From: Ampelocalamus luodianensis
Taxonomy: Eukaryota; Streptophyta; Magnoliopsida; Poales; Poaceae
Direction: 5' to 3'
Length of the DNA: 64,000 nt
NCBI GenBank assembly: GCA_036346255.1
Contig: CM070620.1
Coordinates: forward strand, 16,418,671-16,482,670
Shown here one piece after another: positions 37,226-47,616 of this stretch. The position numbers and the translations under genes are program-made. Position 1 is the stretch's first letter. Each line of letters opens with the position of its first letter. Below the pieces are notes generated by a model that was not told where the DNA came from, searched no databases, and saw nothing but the letters and a program-made list of their open reading frames with translations.

Positions 37226-39508
37226 ATGGCGACTGACAAGTATTCAACCAAACCACATATTTTTTATGGATGTGATTTTGCTTATTGGAAGGTTCATATG
37301 CAAGCCTACATCGAGGCTCAAGGGCACGCAATTTGGCTTAAGGTCAAAAATCCCTATGTTGTGTGAGCCAATGACGATGTGTTCACTCGTGATGTGGAGG
37401 CTAATAGCAAAGCTCGCAACTTCTTGATTCAAGGACTTAGTCGATCTGAGTTTGAGCGTGTTGCTCATTTGAGGTCTACTCACGAGATCTGGAAGACCAT
37501 TTGTGATTACCACGAGGGCTCTCTGCAATCAAGGAAGTGAGACAGAACCAACTCAAGAAAGAATATTCAAAGATCGAGCAAAGGCACAGGTGAATCTTTA
37601 GATGAACTATGGGAGGTTCTCCAAGATCCTTCATAATCTTGGTGTGGATCTTGTTTTTACTGAGTCTGAGAATGCACACCAGCTCTTGGGTCCTCTGGAT
37701 GTAAAGGTCTGGTGGATGAAGATTACTTCCATCAATGACAACACTGTCATGAATGAGCTTACCATGGATAAGCTTTACTCGAGGTTGAAGGCATGAGATT
37801 GACTTTATCTCGCGTCTCCCAAGAACAGTCGATGGCTTTAGTGGTCGACCCATCTAAGGGTAGCTCATCTGATTCCTTGGATTTTGGCTCATCTGGTTTT
37901 TCTTTGTCCGCTTTGCATTCTTTGAGTGATGAGCAACTAGAGAAGCTACCTGAGGATGATTTAGCCCTCCTAACCACAAAATTCTCGAGAGTCTACAACA
38001 AAGTGAGGAACAGAAGGAGAGGTGGCCCTATCACATGCTTTGAGTGTGGTGAGCTAAACCACATTCGGTCCAGATGCCCCAAGCTGAAGGGCAAGGAGGA
38101 GAAGGACTCTCGGAGGCGTCCTCAAGCTAAGGATGCAAAAGCTAAGAAGCCCAACTATCGCAAGTTCGTCATCCGGGTCCTTGCCGCTCTTAAGAGTGTT
38201 GATATGAGCGATGTGGACTCGGGGACGGAGGACGATGAGGATTACTCCCATGGCAAGAAGAAGACCCATGATTTCACCGGCATGTGCTTTATGGCCAGGG
38301 ACAGCCACGACGTCGACTCCTCCAACGACGACGACCTTTTCAGCGATCCCGATGAGGTATGTCCCTCACTCAATGATATGAAACGTGCTTTGGTCGTTGC
38401 TGAACAAAAACTGAAGAAGCAAGCTAAAATGATTAAGAAACAGGACACCATGATTGATAACTTGAACCTAGAAGTTGTTAGGCTCAAATCTATTAATCCT
38501 ACCGATGATTGTGATTCTTGCTCTAGCTTGCTTGATGATTTGACAAATTTAAAATCTGCTCATTCCTCTGTTGCAAATCAATTAAAAGATGCTCTTGATG
38601 AACTAGAATCTCTCAAGACTAGTCCTGCTTGTATGAATGCTATTGCTCTAGATATGACTACTGTAGATGCTATTCCTTTACCTTGCTCAAATTGTGCTTT
38701 GCTTGAATTAAAATTGGATAGCGCTACTAAAGAATCGCAAAATTTTGATCCTAGTCACACTTGCTCTTATTATGAGAAAAATAAGATTAAAATGAAGGAA
38801 ATGGCTGAAATGATTTTTCATTCTAAATCAGCCTCATGTGAAAATTGTCATAAACTCACAATTGAGAATGATGCTCTCAACAAGACTCTAGAGGAGAAAG
38901 CTAAAATTGAAAAATCTATGTTCATGACTGCATCCAAGAAAGTAGTTGATTCTAATGTTTGTGCTTTTTGTACCGAAGTTGGGCATAATGTAGATAAGAT
39001 ACAAGAGACATTTAGAGTCAAGTTCAAAGAGCAGTTAAATAGAATTGAGAATTCTTCCTATGTGTCTTGTGAGGCTTTGAAGGTTGAGGTAACTCTTCAT
39101 AAGAAAAAGTATGATAAGGCTATCAAGTCGAATCAATGTACTACATGTAAGGACCTAGCCAAAGAAAATGATTACCTCAAAGATACTCTCGAGAGATTCA
39201 CTATTGGGAAGAAGAACCTCAACATGATTCTCGATAAATCTAAGGTGAGTGTGAAGAACAGTGGCATAGGATTTAATTCATTAGAGCATTCCAAGAATCA
39301 CCCACCTAAGATTATGAGGGCTGTTGAGAGTGGCTTGTTTGAGGTAGAACCCCCTGAACCATCTAAGATTGTTTTTAGATCTGCAGGTTTTGCCCAAACT
39401 CCTTCTAGCAAGACAGGTGCTTCTACTTCAACAGGTCAGACCCCTCAAAAGGTCAAGTACCATTGCACCTTCTACAAGAAGGATGGCCACATTGTTGAGT
39501 TACCTTAG
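37226..39508 (+). pseudogene. Copia (SIRE-like) gag, broken
   Basis: It starts MATDKYSTKPHIFYGCDFAYW at 37226. Codon 47 is a TGA stop (37364-37366), and frames change near 37510-37530, 37590-37600 and 37790. The long open part 37793-39508 (571 residues) has a CX2CX4HX4C zinc knuckle at residues 82-95 (CFECGELNHIRSRC), an acidic stretch, coiled-coil segments with repeated Cys pairs, and a second, degenerate zinc knuckle (CTFYKKDGH) just before its stop. Gag would bind and package the element RNA. The length fits SIRE-type gag, which is larger than in other copia elements. Confidence 0.88.
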
Positions 39509-39808
39509 TAGAGCTAAGATTGAGAGGAAGGGAGGATGAGTGCTTTGAGGTCCATTAGAGGTTCCTTCACATATTGTAGTCTCTAGAGCCAGGCGATGCT
39601 GTCTTTCTGCTAGACATAGGCCTAGGTTTGTAGATGACTTCTTTGACTCCTTTGGAGATTCTAGGCGTTACGGTTTAGGATATCATGGGAGAGACCACGG
39701 GTAGCATCTAGGCAGGGAGTACCGACCTTTTGGTAGGTCGATTCGGAGAGGTCTAGGTATTTCGTGTGCATTCGATGATTTTACTCCTAACCGTTTTATT
39801 GCTGCTTC

Positions 39809-40309
39809 CAAGGTAGTCAGAGTCGAGATCCTGAGTCGGATCGATTTGCCTCCGGTAGAATCGAATCGTAGTATCGAATCGTAGAATCGGCGATTCTCTG
39901 GTTTGTAAAAATACATATATTTATCATCTATACTATAAGTTTGTATGATTCTTATAAGATTTACCACTTACTTATTACCAAAAAGGCAAAACACTTCTTA
40001 TCACACAAAGAAAAGCATAATGGTTACGACATGATGGGTGATATAGTTACGAACTCTGAGAGAACAACATTACCACACCGATATAATATTTTGCATGCTC
40101 CTTGCTTATTTATAGTTTCATTCTAAAAATTAATATCAACAAATTTTGCTCTAAAACAAAATATCAACAAAGTCGGCCTCTAAAAAATTGCAAAATTTTT
40201 TTGCCCTAAGACTCTGAGTAGGATCGACGTAAGACTTGGATCGACGGGCTGTCGTGGGTTCGTAGAATCGTAAGACTCTAAGAGTTGGATCGCGATCCTA
40301 ACTACCTTG
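39809..40309. mobile_element. hAT MITE (501 bp)
   Basis: The ends are inverted repeats: CAAGGTAGTCAGAGTCG at the left and, reverse-complemented, CAAGGTAGTTAGGATCG at the right (19 of the first 23 bases agree). A perfect 8-bp duplication GCTGCTTC lies at 39801-39808 and 40310-40317. Both subterminal parts are rich in gaatcg/ggatcg motifs. No transposase. It is inserted in the gag-pol coding region; the copia reading frame is recognisable on both sides. Confidence 0.9.
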
Positions 40310-40317
40310 GCTGCTTC

Positions 40318-40815
40318 TACTGTTGTTCCTCAGCATCGTGTGGCTCAGTACTGGATTCCCAAGTCCTTTATCACTAACCCCAGTACTGAGACACAGATGT
40401 TTCCTGCTTATGCCCTGTAGGTCCATCGTGCGAGGAAGGAGGACATATGGCTTGTTGACTCTGGATGTTCTCGACACATGACTGGAGATTCTAGATGGTT
40501 CTCCTCCCTCACACGTGCATCCGGCAATGAGTTGATCACATTTGGGGATGCTTCTACCGGGACCGTGATAGCCAAGGGCACAGTACGCGTCAACAACAAG
40601 TTCATGCTTAAGGACGTCGCTTTGGTAAGTAAGCTGAGGTATAATCTGCTATCTGTTTCTCAGCTGCTTGATGAGCGTCTGGAGGTAAGGTTTAAGAGTG
40701 GTGAGTGTAGAGTTCTGGACTCCTCAGGTGAGCATGTATTTGAGATCACTAGGTTTGAGAGGATCTTTAGTGCTGATTTCAGTGTCTTTTCTGCTTCCAG
40801 TCCTAGATGTCTTGT
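40318..40815 (+). pseudogene. Copia protease and start of the GAG-pre-integrase region
   Basis: The reading frame gives WLVDSGCSRHMTGD, the copia protease active site (DSG) and its following histidine, then LITFGDASTGTVIAKGTV and LLSVSQLLDE, typical of the protease region before integrase. It stops being element-coding at about 40815, where it is fused directly to the middle of the 3' LTR. The protease would process Gag-Pol; without RT or integrase it has no role here. Confidence 0.85.
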
Positions 40816-41983
40816 ACCTACACGTGGCGGAGCAGGCGATTGCTTCGATAGGATTGGACTCAGACCATGGAGAAGGATCGAGAAGGGGTATTTTGGTAAT
40901 TTCACCAAATACCGCCTTTGTGATTTCTTGGCTAAACCGCGGCATGGGTCGGCGCTTGGAGAAATGGTTTAGGATAATTGAAGATGAAGACGACGCTTTA
41001 AAATACGTGCATATGTGTCCTGTTTGTTGTTGGGCCTTAACGGGAGCCCATTAGGGTTAACTCTTCTAGAAGCTAGGCCTCTCTATAAATAGGGGGTGTG
41101 CTGGACAGCCACCTCAAGCACTTCATTGAGAAAAACCCTAGTTTGTTTAGGGCTTAGGAGAGAAGGAAAGAGAAGTTAGGGTTCTAGGGATTGATTGATC
41201 GTGTGCTCATGTATTGAGTTGTGTCCTCCTTGAGGGAGTGGCTGTAACCAGCAACAATCACAAATCAATTCATGCAAGATTACTTGAGATGATTCCTTTT
41301 TTATTCTTGTTCTCTATTTAATGATTTTGGGGCTTTCTTTGATCCACGAGTTTTTGCTTGGTTTCTTCTCTTGATCTAGCTTGCTATGACATGTGGGAAC
41401 ACATCTAGGATCATCTTGATCATCAATCACCCACGAGCAAGAGTTGGATCAAGTTTTTCGTTTTTGCTCGGTTTTGAACCCTCCTTCGGTAAAATGGAAA
41501 AAGGTCAAAACTTTAACGTGGATCTTCACGATCGTCGTATGGAATAGGTTCCTAACATCCTTAGGAAGTTGTGTTTCAAGTTTCGTGAAGTTTGGAGTTG
41601 CGAATCAAAAATTACGTCAATTTTTTGATTCGTTTCCAAGCTATTTACTATTCATCCACCTATTTTTTACTGTTCACTGCGGCATGATCGGCAGTGTTCA
41701 TACGGTAGTTCCAAAATCTAGTACGACCACCACTATTCATTCGATACTACCGTTACTGTTCATCAGTACTGTTTATCAGGCTGTTTTTTGTGTTTTGGTT
41801 GTTTCTTTTAGGGTTTTGAAGAGGATTCAGTTCAAATCTTCCACTACGCTTATTTATATTGATCTTCGTAGTTCTTATAGCTATTGGGGTCAATATCATG
41901 TTTGAGTCCGATCTTAAAGCGAAAAATTAATTGAGCTCCTATTCAACCCCCCCCCCCCCTCTAGTTGTCTTTCCGGTCCTACA
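40816..41983 (+). repeat. Truncated 3' LTR of the copia element
   Basis: Matches the last about 1120 bp of the 5' LTR (36050-37171). It keeps the TATA-like ctctataaataggggg (about 41081) and the gttagggttctaggg leader, and has a longer C run (41947-41959). The element-side end is missing, including the polypurine junction. Confidence 0.88.
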
Positions 41984-42301
41984 AATTGCTTAATTAAAAT
42001 CCTTAACACATGATGTTTATTAATTGAACAAAGATTTTTATCCATGTCAAGTTGAGTTCTAAAAATTTGGTAAAATTCATATTAATTCATGATAATTATT
42101 CTAGTATTTGAATAAATTATCTTATAGAGATATTTACAAGCATTTATTTACTTTTCTTTTGGAGTTTCTTTTTAAGTTGTAGGTTTTCTTTTGATTTGAA
42201 TTTTTCCAATGCAACCATTTACGCATATGCTCCAAAAATAACATGTATGCTCATGAAATGCACCTAAATTCCATTAAGTGAAATTGGGTTGTGACATCCC
42301 C

Positions 42302-43182
42302 GGAACTTCCTCCTCCTACTATCTCTCTCTCTCTCTTCCTCAAGTCCATCTGCCCAACGAGCTTTGACCGAGCTGCCGCCACCGGCGAGCTCCTAACTTG
42401 CTCCACATCTATTTTTGGCGAGCATCACTCTCACGAGTTTGTCCACCTTTGCTCGCGCTTGAGGAGTTTGATCGTCGCCGATCAAAGCTCACCATTGCTC
42501 GCACTCGAGTAGTTCGTCAACCACTGCCGGAGCTTGTGCGCAAGTCTCTCCTTCTGAGGAGCGGGTGGAACTCGCCGGATCTGGCGGGACCGAGGCCGGA
42601 GGAGGAGGGGGAAGCGGGTGAAGAGTGAAATGCTGGTGATGAAGACATGAAGTGGTGGTGTGGGCACCAGGCCAATCCCCATCGCCCGTCCTCCCTCCTC
42701 CGGTAGGCTTGTTGCAGATGTTTCTCCATATTGTTGCAACACTTTTTCCCAATTGTTGAATGAAATGTTTGATTTTGTTGCAGTGTCTCTTCTTAAATTT
42801 CACCGCAAGAGGTATTTGTTGCTGTCAACATTTTGATTTGTTGCATCAAATTTTATTTTATTTTTGTTGCGTTAGGGATGCCAAATTATTGCAGAGAAAT
42901 TGATGTATCTCTTTTAATTTTGTTGCAAATTTATTTTTTATTTTTTGCATCTAAAAGTTCAAGAACAAATATTAGTTGCTTTTGGATATTTCAATATTTT
43001 TTCAATCATATTTAAGTTGAACATGGAATAAGTCCTCTAATCCAACTAAAAAATTATTGGAATTGAGAACTGGGCAGTAGGCCAGTGGGCACGGGAGGAC
43101 ACTGGGCCTCTGCCTGCCCGCGTTCGAGCGCTAGGCTCGGCTTTCAGTAGCTTCTTCTTTGATGCAACTAGATTATTTGATA
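42302..43182. other. Unassigned DNA with ttgttgca-type motifs
   Basis: It follows the TCCCC duplication of the giant LTR and starts with a (CT)n tract at about 42321-42341. The part 42700-43010 repeats ttgttgca-like words. Overlapping GC-rich ORFs on both strands have no recognisable domain. No gene supported. Confidence 0.4.
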
Positions 43183-43191
43183 ATATATATA

Positions 43192-43284
<93 letters not shown>
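43183..43284. repeat. (TA)n microsatellite
   Basis: About 100 bp of TA dinucleotides, with one phase break (attata) near 43198. Confidence 0.95.
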
Positions 43285-43286
<2 letters not shown>

Positions 43287-44996
43287 AGAATGAGTGTCTT
43301 TTCAGTGTTTTCTATAAGTTTTCATGCTTGTCAAACCATTTTTGTGCATATGACGCAAAAAAAAAAAGTTGCATGTGTTATCTTCAATTGTTTCGTCGGG
43401 AGGGGGGAGCATATGATAAGAACCTTCCTATCGTACGCCCGGACACTAGTCCTCCTCTTAGCCGAAATCCATAAAAAACTGGTCAATGTTGACGGATTAT
43501 TAGCAAACCTAGGAAGAACATGTACATCCCTTAGCATCCGAAGTAGGTGTTAAGGTGGACACATCACCTCTGTCACTCTACAAGGCTATTGTTAGCTAGT
43601 TTTACTTCAATCCTTAGCATCATCTTTATGTGCTAAAGTCATATGTTTTGCTAAAGAAACGTTCAACTTTTCTGACCTTAGCACCAGCTTCAAAGTTGCT
43701 TCGGTGTCATACAATCCAGGCTTAGCACCCATTCCTCAATCCGTTGGTATCGGTGCAAAGAAATTTCTCTCACCTCTAGCATTGCTTTAACACCTAGGGA
43801 TGCATGCTCTTAGAAGTGCTCCACAATCTTTCTTTTAGAGAAACTAACCAGGTTGTCCGCGCAATTGCGCAGCTAGCCTGAACTTTGAAACAATGTGTTG
43901 TTGAGCATAATATATAGATAGAGATAAAATACAAAAGAGAGGGTGATATAAGTGAATAAAGTAGGCCATGAGATGAGATGTAGAATGCAACAACATGCAT
44001 GCGCATATTGAGTGTTACATAGTTGACACTTCCTGTGCTTTCAAGTCCAGTGATGAACGTGAAGTAATATATTGTGTTTTACTTTCATGAAGCTTGAGAG
44101 ACATAGATGGACCAAGAGCTCTCTGTCTCTGAGATGACTTCAGTGGATCTCTTGGTTATCCTTTTTTTATGAAAAGGTTATCCATTTTTGCAACCTAATC
44201 TACTTATATATGCTAATTTTTCTCTTCTGCAAATCTCTCTCATTAGAGGGCAACACGTTTGAAAATTATAGTCTAACTTCGACTTTCTCTCCTACTCAGA
44301 CACCAAATCAAGTCGGTTTTGCATGCCACTTCATACTTTTGTCTAGCTTCTTTGTTCGACGGACACAACTTATATCTCGATGCTGGAGAGGAAAAAGGCA
44401 TTTACTTACATCTTGTTGTAGCGTTGGATTCTTCAGAATTGGCATCGATGCTTCAAACAATTGAATTAAGTAACACTATTATTTCCATTGTGCTTTCATC
44501 AAACTGCACACAAGCTTGGTCTTGCATTCGGTCCATTGCATTGCATGCATGATATCAAGAAATAATCGTTCGTCCTATAATCCGTTTACGCTTTTTCTTC
44601 TTCTTAGACCCAGAATAGATAACATGATGCATCCTCCAAAGTGAGAACAAACGGAGTTATATTTGTATGGACACCTTTTAGGGTACAGATTATAAAAATA
44701 GCTAAACATTATAACTTATTTAGTTTACCTGAAATTTCTCTCAATATTTGTACTGAGAATCTAGATTATCTGGTCTCATTTCCAATAAGCTACATCTCTT
44801 GTGGTCTAAATCCAATTGTGCAAGTTCATCTTTCTTCATGGTATCAGAGTTGGTCCACATCTTGGTTGTTCTTAGCCACAAAATTCTCTGCTGGCGTGCC
44901 ACTACCGGGAGAGACATCTAATCTCCTAAGTGTTACGCTAACAAATTCTTTGTGGTTAGATGTTCTTAGGGTTTTTCCCCCGGCGATCAGTATATC
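43285..44996. other. Unassigned intergenic DNA, possible old copia remnant
   Basis: No supported gene. At 44837-44850 the motif TTCATGGTATCAGAG resembles an LTR end followed by a tRNA-Met primer site, and 45720-45890 is compositionally like a copia gag start. This suggests a badly decayed copia element around the LINE, but a second LTR was not found. Confidence 0.35.
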
Positions 44997-45556
44997 TTTT
45001 TTGAATTAAAACCGGCAGGAGGGTTGCCCGTTTAGATTAATAGAGAAAGGTTGAAGACAGCGCCAAAGGTACAGTTAGACAAAAGAAACCTTAATTACAG
45101 AGAATTAAAAAGCTCCAAACTCTTGGCCCCGCAAGGGATCAAGATCTTCCCTCCTCCTTAATCTTCACAAAGAGTTGCTGAGGGGTGATGGCTAAGTTGT
45201 TGAAGATTCTAGCATTTCTTTCCTTCCAGAGTTCCCACGTAATGAGGATAAAGGTCGTTCTAGTGGTCTTCACTGGCGCGCCTTTCCTAACCACTACATT
45301 TGACCACCAACCCAGGATGGTCGAACTTGGGGGCCAAAGGGATGGCTGAAGACTCTCGTACCCTAGTCAGTCTGCCATCTGCTTCCAAATTCTTAAGGAA
45401 AATCTGCAATGGGCGAAAAGGTGAAGGGCCGATTCCGGTGTGTCTGCAGAGGACAGAAATGCTGGTTTGGCCACCCTCGCCTTTGCAGTCTATCAGTAGT
45501 CCAGAGCTTGTTTTGGATTGCGAGCCAAGCAAAGAATTTGCACTTTGGGGGGGCGT
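44997..45556 (-). mobile_element. 5'-truncated LINE (560 bp) with zf-RVT domain
   Basis: A perfect 16-bp duplication CGGCGATCAGTATATC flanks it at 44981-44996 and 45557-45572, and a short poly(A) tail (poly T on the plus strand, 44997-45002) marks the 3' end on the minus strand. The minus strand encodes PPKCKFFAWLAIQNKLWTTD, then RLQRRGW and HFCPL, the zinc-binding domain found after the RT in plant L1-type LINEs. It stops within this C-terminal part, as expected from incomplete target-primed reverse transcription. Confidence 0.92.
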
Positions 45557-45572
45557 CGGCGATCAGTATATC

Positions 45573-46670
45573 GTATATTCGTATCTATTCTGCAGCTTAT
45601 ATATCCAGCCAATCGATATATGTTGTTTTTCAGCCACCAATCCGTCGTTGGATTATGTCTCGCTGCTTCTTTGCTTCCTTTCTTCCTCTAATTTTCTTCT
45701 AATCCTTTGATGTTGTTCTAGTCCATCCGTGCTCTACTGAGTCCTACCTCGTAGGAGCACCTCTTCCCTCTACTGAGTCGCTGAGGCCTGAGGCCGTGGC
45801 CGTTGAGCCCCTCACTGCGGCCGCTCCGTTTCCGTGTCTCCTCAATCTGCTGCCCCATCTCCTCCTTATACACTGATGCTCCCTATGTTGCTCTCATGCA
45901 TGAAGTCGGATAGATTTAAAAACAAACCGATCAATCTCTTGTCCAAAATTCAGAGAACAAACCAGACTAGTTTTGTCGGTGACAAGGTTTCCTGTAAGTA
46001 ACTAATAGGCAGCCACTTAAACGCAAACAAATATATATTAAGCGTATGCAGTGTCACAACATAGGGGAGAAGGCATATTTCTTGTCACAGTTCGAAACGA
46101 TATACGTGCATCTAAATGTTGTGCCACCAATAATGGAGTACCAAAGGAAAAGTTGATGGCAATGCTGATCTGTTTCGAAGCAGCCAGTGGCTCGAAAAGA
46201 CTCCGTCGAGAAGGAAATGCTCAATGTGGTTCTCTGATGCTGATAGTATGACGAAGCAGCGGTGTCATGTCAATTATGGTGATGTAAATGTTAAATATTA
46301 GAGTAGTATTACAGACAACGTGATGTGGAGGGCGGTGAGCGGTCTAGTGCCTGAAGATACAAGTAAGTAGACATTGTCAGAAGCGGAAAATAGTGGAGCC
46401 AATTTTACCAGATAGGTGTAGCAATGGTTCTAATTTACTGGGAATGACAGATTGGCGGCACAACTATACGTAAATTAACACGAAACCTCATATTATGTGC
46501 TTCATGTAAGCAATTAGTACATTAGTAAATTAGTACCAGTTCTTATCAGATCTCAGGAAACTCATTAATATACATGGTATGCCTTGTGACTACATTTTAG
46601 ATTTACTTTTTCAATAAGTGTGAAATCATTTTAGCTTCAAAGATTACTGATGGTATTATATCGATAAGAT
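45573..46670. other. Unassigned intergenic DNA
   Basis: No supported gene, terminal repeat or RNA gene. Its first 300 bp may belong to the decayed copia remnant that the LINE entered. Confidence 0.4.
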
Positions 46671-46868
46671 ATATCTCAACTAATAAATTACTTCTTTGGC
46701 CTACTTTTTACCAGAACAATAAGATACGAATACTGTGTCAGTAAAAAAAAAGGGAAGAACATGCCGAATATACCTCAACTAATAAATTACTTCTTTTGGC
46801 CTACTCTTTACATGAACAATAAGATACGAATACTATCTCGGTAAAAAAAAAAGGAAAAGAACATGTAG
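46671..46868. repeat. Tandem duplication, 99-bp period, two copies
   Basis: Units at 46671-46769 and 46770-46868 share ctcaactaataaattacttc, ggcctact, gaacaataagatacgaatac, a poly(A) run and gaagaacatg, with a few substitutions. It lies about 270 bp beyond the kinase fragment. Confidence 0.85.
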
Positions 46869-47130
46869 GCAGCATATAAACATTAAAAAAAGAGGAACAA
46901 CCTCACCCGAAACCATTTCCACTTTTTGATGTCGTGTGATCAAGTAACCTAGGTACTCTGTTATACTTATGCATCACTCATTATCACGGACAAACAGATG
47001 CAACTATTTTTGTAAGGAGTAGATGTGCCTGGCTGTGATAATTAAAGTGGAGAATATAGCACATGTTATGTCAATAGTTTACCTAAGTTCAAAATCATAA
47101 AGACCACATGTTTAAATGATATGCGCTTAC

Positions 47131-47468
47131 CCAGATGTCGACTTTCTCACTAATAACTTCTCTTCTGTAGAGATCCCACACCTGAAAAAACATAGATGCA
47201 TACATGAGATCACTAGAGTTCATACAAGGACTGGAAATTTTAATGTCATTCAGAGGACTGTTCACTAACCTAAGGGGCCCTATATGCCAATGTTGTAGGC
47301 TTCCTAATGATGTCCTCTGCCAATGTTGTAGGCTTCCTAATGATATCCTCCTCAATCCACATCTCTTGTGGCCTGTCAAAGTATTTATGATTTGTTGATG
47401 TGCTTACAAAATAACATTGTTTCCGTGCACCATCTAATCCAAGAAAAATATTTTCAGACCTCATAGAC
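47131..47468 (-). pseudogene. NAK/AAK1-type protein kinase fragment, two exons
   Basis: Minus strand. Exon 47468-47270 (acceptor CTGTAG, donor GTTAGT) reads SMRSENIFLGLDGARKQC, then STSTNHKYF and a TTLAYRAP end. Exon 47181-47131 (acceptor TTTTTTCAG, donor GTAAGC) reads VWDLYRREVISEKVDIW. These match the activation-loop region of plant NAK-family serine/threonine kinases, which act with endocytic adaptors. Damage: the DFG motif reads YFV, so the metal-binding Asp is lost; the last codon of the first exon is TAG where the family has Glu; and a 33-bp tandem duplication (47286-47318 and 47319-47351) repeats EDIIRKPTTLA. Intron boundaries and phase are kept, so it was copied from genomic DNA, not mRNA. 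Catalytic N-lobe and C-lobe remainder are absent. Confidence 0.78.
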
Positions 47469-47520
47469 CTACAGAATACAGGAAAGAGGCAGAATATAAG
47501 GTGACAGCACATTCACCAAT

Positions 47521-47616
47521 ATGGTATACGTCACGACCGCTGGCTAGCACCCAGACTTGCACATTTCGTCAAACAGCTTGAAAGCATCCTCTGCCCGCCC
47601 AAACACACAGTATCCC
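47521..47616 (-). pseudogene. PPR-protein fragment (downstream of solo LTR)
   Basis: The minus strand reads CVFGRAEDAFKLFDEMCKSG, then Cys, a TAG stop, and PAVVTYTILVNVL. This is a 35-residue PPR unit and the beginning of the next. It continues the repeat that ends at 48917, on the other side of the Angela-like LTR. Within about 30 bp it runs into the intron that precedes the kinase exon, so PPR and kinase DNA are fused here. Confidence 0.78.

Larger units (their letters stand above)
35298..41983 (+). mobile_element. SIRE-like Ty1/copia retrotransposon with large internal deletion
   Basis: A 6686-bp element with a perfect duplication AATTG at 35293-35297 and 41984-41988. Layout: 5' LTR 35298-37171, primer-binding site 37174-37185, gag, start of pol (protease), then a directly truncated 3' LTR (40816-41983). 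Integrase, RT, RNase H, polypurine tract and the first about 750 bp of the 3' LTR are missing. The join at about 40812-40828 falls in sequence (cctacacgtggcgg) that matches LTR position 36050, so the deletion used short homology. The very long gag with coiled coil suits the SIRE/Maximus lineage. Confidence 0.9.
31505..42296 (-). mobile_element. Solo giant LTR (family D, copy 2), split by a copia element
   Basis: The ends are TGTGGGACCCC at the left and ..GGGTTGTGACA at the right. A perfect duplication TCCCC flanks it at 31500-31504 and 42297-42301. After removing the nested copia element (35298-41983) and its duplication it is about 4.1 kb, similar to the D copy at 9807-13509, with which it shares a block near 32310-32390 (ccgtggacacggctatttgaat). 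A TATATA motif near 34564 could be its promoter on the minus strand. No coding region remains. Confidence 0.85.

Noticed and set aside
43183..43284. (TA)n tract as a replication origin or matrix-attachment site
   Set aside because: A simple microsatellite explains it; nothing nearby supports a special role.
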